From contig CAWIKP010000018.1 of the NCBI GenBank assembly GCA_963836735.1, forward strand, positions 613,153-677,152: a stretch of DNA of 64,000 nt, written 5' to 3'. The notes beneath the pieces were generated by a model that saw only the letters and a program-made list of their open reading frames with translations, did not search any database and was not told the DNA's origin. The stretch's first letter is position 1. Each line of letters starts with the position of its first letter. Below, piece by piece: positions 37,701-45,511 of this stretch. Source of the DNA: JACCXG01 sp963836735. Its GTDB lineage: Bacteria > Acidobacteriota > Vicinamibacteria > Vicinamibacterales > 2-12-FULL-66-21. The translations under genes and the position numbers were made by a program.

Positions 37701-38369
37701 GGACGACTCGACGCGCATCTCCTGGATCATGTCGGAGTTCGGCGAGGCCGCGATGCGGCGCGCGCTGCCGCTGTTGGTCGCGCCGTCGATCGAATAGGTG
37801 TTGCTGCCCACGCCGCCGAACGCGGCGCCCGCCGCCTGGGTCGTGCCATCCGCGAATCCCTGGGATACCAGGCTCTGGTTGGTCGACGGGTTCACGCCGG
37901 CGGCGAAGCGCGTCAGCATGATCGGCATGTTGGAGAACATCGGCAGCCCTTCGACCATCCGGCTGTCGAAGTTCTGGCCCGACGACACCGCGGACGTGTC
38001 GAGCAGCGGCGAGGCCGCGGTGACGGTGATTTCTTCGGTGATCGCTCCGAGCTCGAGCGTCAACTGCACGCTCACCTGCTGGCCCACCGCCACCAGGATG
38101 CCGGACGGAGCAGGCTCTTGTAGCCCGTCATCGTCACCGCAATCTGATAGTTCCCCGGCTGGAGCAGCGGCGCTTCGAAATAGCCGCTGCTGTTGGTCAC
38201 GAGCGGCTGTGCCGCCCCGGTATCGGTACTCGTGATCGTCGACCGTGGCGCCGGGGACCACTCCCTGCGCGTCCCTGACGGTTCCAGAGATGTTGCCGCG
38301 GGTTTCCTGGGTGAGGACGGGGACGACGAAAACCAACGACAACAGGAGGATCCAGCCGCATCTGCGCAT
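34714..38369 (-). CDS. Second Oar-like TonB-dependent receptor (about four frame breaks)
   Basis: About 1200 aa from the ATG at 38369, with a signal peptide (RRCGWILLLSLVFVVPVLT). The carboxypeptidase-regulatory domain starts TRGNISGTVRDAQGVVPGAT and is broken near 38240 and 38110. Then ITEEITVTAASPLLDTS leads into the plug (GLPMFSNMPIMLTRFAAGV, NTYSIDGATNSGSARRIA), followed by a long barrel with breaks near 36335 and 35145. The C-terminus is RFFNFVMRFTF with the terminal Phe. The late RVDIQNLLNYAAYNNP block is the typical NLFN-like segment of Oar-type proteins. It imports a large nutrient; none is specified. It sits opposite the GH16 gene (divergent, 96 bp), suggesting polysaccharide uptake. 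Confidence 0.85.
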
Positions 38370-38465
38370 GTCCTGCTCCTTTGTGCCGAACCGGGGTGCG
38401 CGAGATGCTAACTCAATTCGGGAACCACGTTGCTGTCTTCGGCGAAATGAGCTAAGACGTGGCGA

Positions 38466-39372
38466 ATGATGTCAGGCGTTCCGCGCATCCTCGGCCTGGT
38501 CGTCGTTGGCCTGACGGTGTTCGCCGTCGCACGCGACCCGACACGTTTTACCGTGACCGCTGCCGGCGCTGTCGTTCAGAGCGGCGGGCGCTCCGGTCCA
38601 CCCGCGAAGTATCCGGGCTACGAACTGGTCTGGGCCGACGAGTTCGACCGGGACGGTGAGCCTGACGCGAAGAAGTGGACCTACGAGCGTGGCTTCGTCC
38701 GCAATCGCGAGTTGCAGTGGTACCGGCCCGAGAACGCCCGCGTCAGCGGCGGCCTGCTCACGATCGAAGCCCGACGCGAACGGGTGCCGAATCCCGGCTT
38801 CCAGAGCGGAGCGGGCGACTGGCGCAATCGTGAATTCGCCGAGTACTCGTCGGCGAGCCTGATGACCAGGGGATTACATCAATGGCGATACGGCCGATTC
38901 GAGATGCGAGGGCGCATCGATACGCGGCCGGGCCTGTGGCCCGCGTTCTGGACGCTCGGGATCACCGGGCCATGGCCGCACGGCGGCGAGATCGACATCA
39001 TGGAGTATTACCGCGGCATGCTGCTGGCCAACGTGGCGTGGGGCGGCGCCGAAACCGCTCCAGGCCGTCTGGGCCGACACCCGCAAACCCCTCGAGAGCT
39101 TCAACGACCCGAAGTGGTCTTCGGCCTTTCACGTGTGGCGGATGGACTGGGACGAGCGCGCCATCGAGTTGTCGGTCGACGGAGCCCGGTTGAACGAAGT
39201 GGAGCTCACGCGGACCGTCAACCAGGACGGCAGCGGCAGGAATCCCTTTCACGAGCCGCACTACCTGCTGCTCAATCTCGCCATCGGTGGCTCGTCGGGC
39301 GGCGATCCTTCCGCGACGACGTTTCCCGCGAAATTCGAGGTCGACTTCGTGCGCGTGTATCAGCGGAAGTGA
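38466..39372 (+). CDS. GH16 family glycoside hydrolase (one frame break)
   Basis: About 300 aa from the ATG at 38466, with a hydrophobic signal segment (ILGLVVVGLTVFAVARD). The GH16 jelly-roll is recognisable: YELVWADEFDRDGEPDAKKW, LITRGLHQWRYGRFEMRGR-type strands, and the catalytic loop GGEIDIMEYYRG, which contains the E-x-D-x-x-E nucleophile and acid/base pair. After a break near 39060, FHVWRMDWDERAIELSVDG and the final FEVDFVRVYQRK strand follow. GH16 enzymes cut beta-1,3-, beta-1,3/1,4-glucans or galactans. The E-I-D-I-M-E form with one extra residue is usual in laminarinases and beta-glucanases. Secreted use together with the divergent TonB receptor is likely. Confidence 0.87.
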
Positions 39373-39413
39373 AGGCGGTCAGGTCGCCTGTGGCGCGGCC
39401 GCGCACCGTCGTG

Positions 39414-40172
39414 TCAGATGCCCGCGTACCACGACCACCCGTTCTGGATGTTCCCGTTCTTCCCGCCGTCGTCGAACGTGTCGTTCACGACGATCCGCTG
39501 GAGGAACTTCATGCTCTTGTAGCCAAGCTGGGTCTCGACTCTGAGCCGGACCGGCGCGCCATGGGGAACCGGCAGGTCGCGGCCGTTCATGCCGTAGGCC
39601 AGCAGCGTCTGCGGGTGCAGGGCGTCGTGCAGGTCGATGCTGTCGGCCCACTGGTCGAACGAATAGAAGTTGATCCAACGGGCGCTCGGCAGCATTCCCG
39701 CTGCTTCGAGCACGCGGCCGAGCGGCACGCCGGTCCATTCCGCGATGGCGGACCAGCCTTCCTCGCACGTGTGGCGCGTGATTTGAGTCCGCGAGGGCAA
39801 TCGTTTCAGGTCCGCGAGCGAATAGGTGCCAGGCCTGGCGACGAGCCCCGACACCGAGAGCCGCCAGTCAGCGAACCCGCCCTTCCGCAGCGCGCCGTAA
39901 GCGTCGCTCCGGTTTGGCAGGTAAGGCGCCGCAGGATCCGTGGTGCCAATTGCCGGAAACGAGCTCACGTCTTTGTGGCTGTATTCCCGGACCATCCGGC
40001 GCGACGGCAGGAGAATCCGCTGGGCCGAATACGTCAGGTTATCGCCCATCCGGAGGATATGGCCGTAGGTCGGCGGGAGCCCCTTGATGTAGCCAGGAAC
40101 GAACAGGCCTCCGGCCGCACCGACCCCGGCAATCAGCGCCGTCCGCCGCGTCACGAGTCGTGCCCGTTTCAT
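39414..40172 (-). CDS. Sulfite-oxidase-fold molybdopterin oxidoreductase (MsrP/YedY-like), Tat substrate
   Basis: A 252-aa protein from the ATG at 40172. A Tat-type N-terminus (RARLVTRRTALIAGVGAAGG) fits export with a folded cofactor. The Moco-binding cysteine is in TRHTCEEGWSAIAEWTGVPL, the diagnostic block of this family, and WINFYSFDQWADSIDLHDAL and GAPVRLRVETQLGYKSMKFL follow in the expected order. Relatives include sulfite dehydrogenases and MsrP, which repairs oxidised methionines in the periplasm. Its ATG overlaps the stop of the upstream cytochrome b gene, as in MsrPQ-like pairs. The partner here is a longer, thiosulfate-reductase-type cytochrome b rather than MsrQ, so the reaction may differ. 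The frame is intact. Confidence 0.88.
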   Translation of the reverse strand: MKRARLVTRRTALIAGVGAAGGLFVPGYIKGLPPTYGHILRMGDNLTYSAQRILLPSRRMVREYSHKDVSSFPAIGTTDPAAPYLPNRSDAYGALRKGGFADWRLSVSGLVARPGTYSLADLKRLPSRTQITRHTCEEGWSAIAEWTGVPLGRVLEAAGMLPSARWINFYSFDQWADSIDLHDALHPQTLLAYGMNGRDLPVPHGAPVRLRVETQLGYKSMKFLQRIVVNDTFDDGGKNGNIQNGWSWYAGI

Positions 40173-40957
40173 GTCCGTCGCCCCAGCGTCATGCCGCGCA
40201 TCTGCCGCCTGAAACCCGTCGCAATCACCATGATCACGTGCGCGATCGCAAACAGCATGAGCGCGACGAATGTGAAGAAGTGGATGGTCCGCGCCGACTG
40301 AAATCCGCCGAGTGTGCTCTGAAGAAAGGGATATGCGGCGGCGACCGTCGGCGACATCGCCAGGCCGCTCACGACCGCCAGCGGCAGTGCGCCGAACACC
40401 ACCCCGCAATACGCGCACTTCTGCAAGAGACCGTAGTCCGGCCCTCCGGTCGCGGCCGGTACCTTCAGACGGAGATGGCTGACCAGCTCCGTCACGAAGC
40501 GGCGGGGATGGCTCTCGCGGAGACGAGGCCAAAGGTACCGCCGGAAGTGCCCCGTGACCACGCCCGCGATCAGGTAGAACGCGCCGGGCACGACCGTGAA
40601 CCACGCCGCGAGAAAGTGCAGGCTGCGCCCCCAGCCGTTCTCGTTGAAGATCGGATAAGTGCGGTTGGCACTGATCGCCGACGGCGAGCCCTCGATGGGG
40701 ACGCGCTCGGTCCAGCCGCCGTGCCGGTGGTTGCGGCTGATCGGCAGCTCGATGAGCGCCGGCGTGAGATCGTTGCCCGTGTCTCCCCAGTAGAGGCGCG
40801 GGTGCGCCATCAGGATCACGAACCCGGTGAACGCCAGCGTCAGGATGCTGGCGGTGAGCAGCCAGTGCGAGACTCTCACCCACGGGGCATGGCCCACCGT
40901 TTCCTGCTCGGGGCGCGCCGCCGTGATCACGACGTCAACCGGGAGATGGTCCAGCAT
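40169..40957 (-). CDS. Cytochrome b561-type membrane subunit of the molybdoenzyme
   Basis: A 262-aa protein with four to five TM helices. Heme-ligating histidines are visible in WVRVSHWLLTASILTLAFTG, WGRSLHFLAAWFTVVPGAFY, and the C-terminal RTIHFFTFVALMLFAIAHVI with two His. This is the Ni/Fe-hydrogenase/thiosulfate-reductase cytochrome b pattern. It would exchange electrons between the quinone pool and the periplasmic molybdoenzyme encoded downstream. The two genes overlap by 4 bp (ATGA) and are certainly one operon. An extra loop after helix 1 (residues ~50-100, WGDTGNDLTPALIELPISRN) is characteristic of the bacterial family found beside sulfite-oxidase-like proteins. Confidence 0.87.
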   Translation of the reverse strand: MLDHLPVDVVITAARPEQETVGHAPWVRVSHWLLTASILTLAFTGFVILMAHPRLYWGDTGNDLTPALIELPISRNHRHGGWTERVPIEGSPSAISANRTYPIFNENGWGRSLHFLAAWFTVVPGAFYLIAGVVTGHFRRYLWPRLRESHPRRFVTELVSHLRLKVPAATGGPDYGLLQKCAYCGVVFGALPLAVVSGLAMSPTVAAAYPFLQSTLGGFQSARTIHFFTFVALMLFAIAHVIMVIATGFRRQMRGMTLGRRT

Positions 40958-41012
40958 TGGGTCGGCCGTAACAGTGCGCGCGAAGACGGTGGGCTGTCAA
41001 GACCCGCTGTCG

Positions 41013-43652
41013 CTATTCATTCCGCAGCACCGTCGCCGGCTGAAGCCCCGTGGCACGTTTCGCCGGGACGAAGCACGCGAGCAGCGCCACGGCCAGCAGG
41101 AACGTGCCGGCCGCCGCAAACGTCGCCGGATCTGTCGCGCCGACGCCGAACAGCACCGTCGACAGCAACCGCGTCCCGGCGAACGCGACCACGAGACCCA
41201 CAACCACGCCCGCCGCGACTACCTGCATGCCCTGCCCGACGACGAGCCGGAGCACGTGCCGGGGACTGCCGCCGAGCGCGAGGCGAATGCTGATGTCCTT
41301 CGTGTGCTGCTGGACGTAGTACGCCATCACGCCGTAGATGCCGATCGTCGACAACACCAGCGCGACGATCGCGAACCCGATCACGAGCATCGACAGCGAA
41401 CGCGGCCGTTCGAGCGATCGCGTCACCCGTTCCTCCATGGTCGCCGTATCGGAGAAGGGCAGTGTCGGGTCGAGATCGCGGACGACCCCACGGACGGCCG
41501 GGATCAGCATCTGTGACTCCGCCGCCGTTCGCGCGACGATGTATCGGGACCGTGAAAAACCACCCCTGTCCAGCGGTCTATACACGGTGCCCTCATCCGG
41601 CTGGTCGAGGCCGGCGTATTTCACCGGGCTGACCACGCCGACGACCGTGGTCCACGGACACTGCGTGCAGCCGCCCGAGCGCAACCGCTTGCCGACGGCA
41701 CTCTCATTCGGAAAAAACCGCTTCGCCCACGCGCGATCGACGACGACCGCTTCGAGATCGTCGGTGAGCGCATCGCGCTCCTCGAGCAGGCGGCCTTCGA
41801 GGAGCGGGAGGCCCAGCACGCGGAAGTACTCCGGCGTGACCCCCACCCAGGGGGTGACCGGCTGCGACTGCCCGGCCGGCGTGCGCTGATCCTCGAGCTC
41901 GAAGTTGTTGAAGTCGTCGGCTCCGTCGGGCGGCAGGCCGTCGGCGAATGCCACGGCAGATACGCCTGGCAGCGTCTCCACGCGGCGCTTCAGCTCGTCC
42001 CAGAAAACGACACTCGTACGCTCCGGATACTGCGCCGCGGGTAACTGGATCGCGCCGCTCAGCAGGTTGCGGGTGTCGAACCCGAGATCGACGCGTCGAA
42101 GCTCGTTCAGGCTGACGAGGAGCAGCCCGGCGACGACGAGCAGCGGTGTCGCGATGGCGAACTGACTGGCCACCAGCCCGCGTCGCAGCCGCCGGACGGC
42201 GAGGCTGCCCGTGGCCGAGCGCCCCATCGATCGCAGCGACTCGTCGACCGGGCCGCCCGCGCTGTAGAGGGCCGGGACCAAACCGAACAAGACGCCGCTC
42301 GCGATGGTGACAGCGGCGAGCAGCCAGAGCACCGGTCCGGTGAGTCCGATCTCCTGCGTGCGTGGAAAGTAAGGGGCACCCGCGGTGTGGAGGAGGCGGA
42401 CGCCGCTCCATGCGAGCGACAATCCGACTGCGGCTGCGCCCATTGCCAGGAGCGCGCTTTCCGCGAGCAGGTACCGCACCACGCGTCCCCGTGACGCGCC
42501 GAGCGCCGCACGGACGGCCAGCTCGCGGCGGCGGCTCGTGACGCGCGCGACCAGAAGGTTGGCGGCGTTGGCCGTCGCGATCAGCCATACCAGCGCTACG
42601 GCGGCCAGCGCGACGCCCGCCACCGTGTGAATGTCGCCGGCGACGAACGCCTTGAGATCCATCAGCCCCCACGTGGCGCGATCGTCCTGGTACGACGACT
42701 TCCACAGCGGAAAGAGGCGGCGGTTGATCGCCTGCAGCTCGCTGGCGGCCGCGGATCGGCTGACGCCTTCACGGAGACGTCCGAGTGTGGTGATGAAGAA
42801 GGGACCCTTCCGGCGCGGCGTCGACCATTGCGCGGCAACGAAGAAGTCCTGCCGCCGCTCGAACGGTCCGAGCTGCGGTGAGAGAACGCCGGCAACGATG
42901 TAGTCGGCGCCGTCGAGCCGAATCGGCCGTCCAACGACATCGCGTCGGCTGCCCAGTCGCCGCTCCCACAAGCCATGGCTGATGACGACCGCGGGCGGAC
43001 TGCCCGGCCGTCCGTCCTGTTCCGTGAAATCGCGGCCGATCGCCGGCGTAATCCCGAGCAGCCGGAAGTACGTCCACGTGACCTCCCGGCCGGTCAGCCG
43101 CTCCGCGATCGTCCCGTCGCTGAAGGCCATGGCGCGCCCTCTGTATCCGGCGATCGCCTCGAAGTGGGTCTGCTGCGCCTCGAGCGCGAGGTAGTCCACA
43201 ACCGACAACGAAAACCTGTTGGGCGGGGCGTCTGTATAGATGCGGACAAGCTGTTCCGGATCCTTGTACGGCAGCGGCTGGAGCAGCGCCGCGTTGACGG
43301 CAGCGAAGATCGCGGTCGTTGCGCCGATGCCGAGACCGACGGTGACGACCACGGTCAGCGTGAGGGCGGGGGCTCGCAGCAGGTTGCGGAGACCTATCCT
43401 GACGTCCTCGGCGAGATCCTGTACCAACAACAGTCGCTGCACGCGATGCTCCTTTTCCAGGTCCTGGCGCCGGCAGTACCGTCGCGTCGCTTCGACGTCG
43501 CCGAAGGTCCGCACCGCCTCGCGGCGCGCATCGTCGGGCGACAGCCCGTTCGCCCGCAGCTCTTCGATCCGCATCTCGAGGTGGACGCGAAGCTCTTCAT
43601 CCACCTCATCCCTGATGGCCGCCGGCCCGCGACGCAGGTACCAGAACCTCAC
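41013..43652 (-). CDS. ADOP-type ABC transporter permease (MacB/FtsX-like)
   Basis: An 879-aa intact protein. It begins with the permease-prefix domain found only in these proteins (EVDEELRVHLEMRIEELRAN). Then come TM1 (ALTLTVVVTVGLGIGATTAI), a periplasmic MacB core (GRDFTEQDGRPGSPPAVVIS), an FtsX domain with TSRRRELAVRAALGASRGRV, a second TM1-like helix (LVASQFAIATPLLVVAGLLL), a second periplasmic core and the last FtsX domain ending KRATGLQPATVLRNE. ADOPs are fused, duplicated permeases abundant in Acidobacteria and usually lack a linked ATPase, as here. They probably act in mechanotransmission or efflux. The substrate is unknown. Confidence 0.92.
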   Translation of the reverse strand: MRFWYLRRGPAAIRDEVDEELRVHLEMRIEELRANGLSPDDARREAVRTFGDVEATRRYCRRQDLEKEHRVQRLLLVQDLAEDVRIGLRNLLRAPALTLTVVVTVGLGIGATTAIFAAVNAALLQPLPYKDPEQLVRIYTDAPPNRFSLSVVDYLALEAQQTHFEAIAGYRGRAMAFSDGTIAERLTGREVTWTYFRLLGITPAIGRDFTEQDGRPGSPPAVVISHGLWERRLGSRRDVVGRPIRLDGADYIVAGVLSPQLGPFERRQDFFVAAQWSTPRRKGPFFITTLGRLREGVSRSAAASELQAINRRLFPLWKSSYQDDRATWGLMDLKAFVAGDIHTVAGVALAAVALVWLIATANAANLLVARVTSRRRELAVRAALGASRGRVVRYLLAESALLAMGAAAVGLSLAWSGVRLLHTAGAPYFPRTQEIGLTGPVLWLLAAVTIASGVLFGLVPALYSAGGPVDESLRSMGRSATGSLAVRRLRRGLVASQFAIATPLLVVAGLLLVSLNELRRVDLGFDTRNLLSGAIQLPAAQYPERTSVVFWDELKRRVETLPGVSAVAFADGLPPDGADDFNNFELEDQRTPAGQSQPVTPWVGVTPEYFRVLGLPLLEGRLLEERDALTDDLEAVVVDRAWAKRFFPNESAVGKRLRSGGCTQCPWTTVVGVVSPVKYAGLDQPDEGTVYRPLDRGGFSRSRYIVARTAAESQMLIPAVRGVVRDLDPTLPFSDTATMEERVTRSLERPRSLSMLVIGFAIVALVLSTIGIYGVMAYYVQQHTKDISIRLALGGSPRHVLRLVVGQGMQVVAAGVVVGLVVAFAGTRLLSTVLFGVGATDPATFAAAGTFLLAVALLACFVPAKRATGLQPATVLRNE

Positions 43653-43753
43653 GGCTGCAGCACCTGCCGGCCCGCCGGGGATGGAGACGTCATATTCTCC
43701 CCTTAGACGGTGTGGGGAGCAAAAAGTTGGGCGGTCGGGGCTAAGATCGCGCG

Positions 43754-44011
43754 ATGGCTCGGCCGAATCACGAAGGACCAGCGGACCCGGAGAAGTTCGT
43801 CGAGGTCCTCAGCTGCGTTCGCGGAGATGAAACCCGGAGCTACAGGCTGCGCCCAATCGTCGGGGGCGCCGAGCTGTGGCGGGTGACGGAATCCGGGCTC
43901 GCGGGAGTCCAATCGATCAAGGAGTGCGACTTCCAGAGCTCCGAACAGCTGACCGGGTTCCTCGAGGAGCTCCGCCGTTCGCTGCTCGCCGGCGGGTGGC
44001 GCGAGACCTAA
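43754..44011 (+). CDS. Hypothetical small protein
   Basis: An 85-aa cytoplasmic protein with no signal or TM segment. It reads as a compact alpha/beta unit: KFVEVLSCVRGDETRSYRLR, then VGGAELWRVTESGLAGVQSI and a C-terminal helix QLTGFLEELRRSLLAGGWRE. I do not recognise the family. It is encoded 102 bp from the divergent ADOP gene, and its end is 12 bp from the end of the convergent gene at 44024. The composition looks natural, but evidence for function is lacking. Confidence 0.5.
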   Translation: MARPNHEGPADPEKFVEVLSCVRGDETRSYRLRPIVGGAELWRVTESGLAGVQSIKECDFQSSEQLTGFLEELRRSLLAGGWRET

Positions 44012-44023
44012 CCGATGGTCCAA

Positions 44024-44458
44024 TTACGGCTCTATGAGCTTCGTCACGTCGGAGAGCTTCTGGATCACGATGGTCTCGAAGACTCTGGGGCCAGAGATGT
44101 TCCCGTGATGGAACGCCGGCGGGCCGGCGGTCAATCCTCTGCCCATCGATCCAACCAGGAGAGAGAGCGAGAGCTGGCGGCTCCCGGATAGGCCAACGTG
44201 GACTTCGGCGCACAACGGAAAGTCGCGCCCACGATCCGCCGCCGGGTTGCCGGTCTGCTCACCGCAATCGTTTGTCTCCCACGTAGGCGTGGCTTGCGCG
44301 CCCGCTACGCCGCGCAGCCAAGCCTCGAACGTCGTCCGTGGCAGTGCCTTGTCAATGTCCTGCACGACGGCGTCTTTCGCCGCCTTGATTGCCGCAGCTC
44401 GAGGTTGCGGTGTTTGCCCAAGAGCGAGAGCAAGAGCCACCAGCGTCAGCGAACTCAT
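44024..44458 (-). CDS. Hypothetical secreted protein
   Basis: A 144-aa protein with a short signal peptide (SSLTLVALALALGQTPQPRA). The mature part has a helical region (IKAAKDAVVQDIDKALPRTT), then WETNDCGEQTG..PLCAEV with two cysteines that could form a disulfide, and two C-terminal beta-strand blocks (RQLSLSLLVGSMGRG, RVFETIVIQKLSDVTK). I do not recognise the family. It stands between the small hypothetical gene and the LysR regulator gene, in the same orientation as the latter but with a 46-bp gap. The frame is intact. Confidence 0.6.
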   Translation of the reverse strand: MSSLTLVALALALGQTPQPRAAAIKAAKDAVVQDIDKALPRTTFEAWLRGVAGAQATPTWETNDCGEQTGNPAADRGRDFPLCAEVHVGLSGSRQLSLSLLVGSMGRGLTAGPPAFHHGNISGPRVFETIVIQKLSDVTKLIEP

Positions 44459-44504
44459 CGGCGCCTCGTAACAACCCTATGTAGGACTCAGCGTCGTGGC
44501 AAGT

Positions 44505-45440
44505 TCATCGCCGGCGCGCGCGGGGAACGGTCAGCGGCCGGTGGCGGGCCGGCATCGCGCGCGCGGCCAGGAGATCGATGAACGCGTCCACGTGCGCGAC
44601 GCGGCCCGCCTGCGTGAGCGTTGCCGCTCGCCATTGGCGGCGGATGCCCGAAGCGGTGATCGGGACGGCCCGGACGTCGCCGGCGCGGAGCGCCGGCGCA
44701 ATCGCCCATGTCTGCATGACGCTGACCCCGAGCCGCGCCTTCACCATCTCGAGGATCGCTTCCGTGAGCATGACGAACGACACGCGCCGGGCGACGACCC
44801 CCGCCGGCTTGAGGATCTTCTGGATCGTGAAGCTGTCGTCGGGCGAGCTCGAATAGAGCAGCAACCGCTCGCCGGCGAGGTCTTTCGGGCTGACGAAGGA
44901 CTGCGCGGCGAAGCGATGGTCGGGCGCCACGATCGCGGCATGCTCGTCCTCGAACAGCGCCCGTGTCCTGACATGGCTGCTGCGGACCACGTCGGTGACG
45001 ATGGCGACGTCGAGCCGGCCCTCGAGCAGCGCCTCGAGCGGCCGCATCGTGCACTCGACCGCGATCGACACGTCAACCGCCGGATGCTTCCGGCGGAACG
45101 CGTCGATGAGCGGCGGCAGCCAGTGATACCCGGTATTGCACTGGGCGCAGACCCGGATCACGCTGGCCTCGCCGGCGCCGTGCCGGCGCACGTCTGCCTC
45201 GGCCGCCTCGAGGTCGTCGAGGACGCGCCGGGCGGTTTCGAGGATGCGGCCGCCGGCGGCGGTCACCACCATGCGCCTGCCCACGCGGTGGAAGAGGGGC
45301 GTTCCCAGCCGAGCCTCGATGGCGCGGAGCTGATGACTGACGGCGGACTGTGTCAGGTGCAGCTCGCCGGCCGCCCGCGTCACGCTTCCCGACGCGGCCA
45401 CCGCCGTCACCATCTGGAGATGCCTGACCTCGATATCCAT
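44505..45440 (-). CDS. LysR-family transcriptional regulator, MetR-like
   Basis: A 311-aa protein. The N-terminal winged helix-turn-helix is clear: HLQMVTAVAASGSVTRAAGE, LHLTQSAVSHQLRAIEARLG, FHRVGRRMVVTAAG. The effector domain contains CAQCNTGYHWLPPLIDAF, which closely matches the corresponding segment of MetR, the homocysteine-responsive activator of methionine genes. The rest of the effector domain is also typical (EGRLDVAIVTDVVRSS, MVKARLGVSVMQTWAIAP). A TGAA-N5-TTCA palindrome, the form of the MetR box, overlaps the start codon, which suggests autoregulation. It is divergent from an ADOP permease gene at 45512. No methionine gene is in the window, so the regulon is uncertain. The frame is intact. 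Confidence 0.9.
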   Translation of the reverse strand: MDIEVRHLQMVTAVAASGSVTRAAGELHLTQSAVSHQLRAIEARLGTPLFHRVGRRMVVTAAGGRILETARRVLDDLEAAEADVRRHGAGEASVIRVCAQCNTGYHWLPPLIDAFRRKHPAVDVSIAVECTMRPLEALLEGRLDVAIVTDVVRSSHVRTRALFEDEHAAIVAPDHRFAAQSFVSPKDLAGERLLLYSSSPDDSFTIQKILKPAGVVARRVSFVMLTEAILEMVKARLGVSVMQTWAIAPALRAGDVRAVPITASGIRRQWRAATLTQAGRVAHVDAFIDLLAARAMPARHRPLTVPRARRR

Positions 45441-45452
45441 GAATAGGATTCA
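45440..45452. promoter_or_regulatory. MetR-box-like operator overlapping the LysR-type regulator start
   Basis: TGAA-TAGGA-TTCA matches the TGAA-N5-TTCA form of MetR sites, and the palindrome extends by one base on each side (ATGAAT...ATTCAT). It sits between the divergent regulator and permease genes. The centre is G where the known consensus prefers A/T. Confidence 0.55.
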
Positions 45453-45511
45453 TCAAGCATAGCAAAAGAATGAGCTTTGTTTGCTGGCAATCCGCTCATA
45501 TGGTTGCAGCC

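Noticed and set aside
39373..40301. Extension of the GH16 gene frame to 40301
   Set aside because: The long plus frame results from the break near 39060; the true frame ends at 39372 with the canonical final GH16 strand, and the rest is antisense to the molybdoenzyme.
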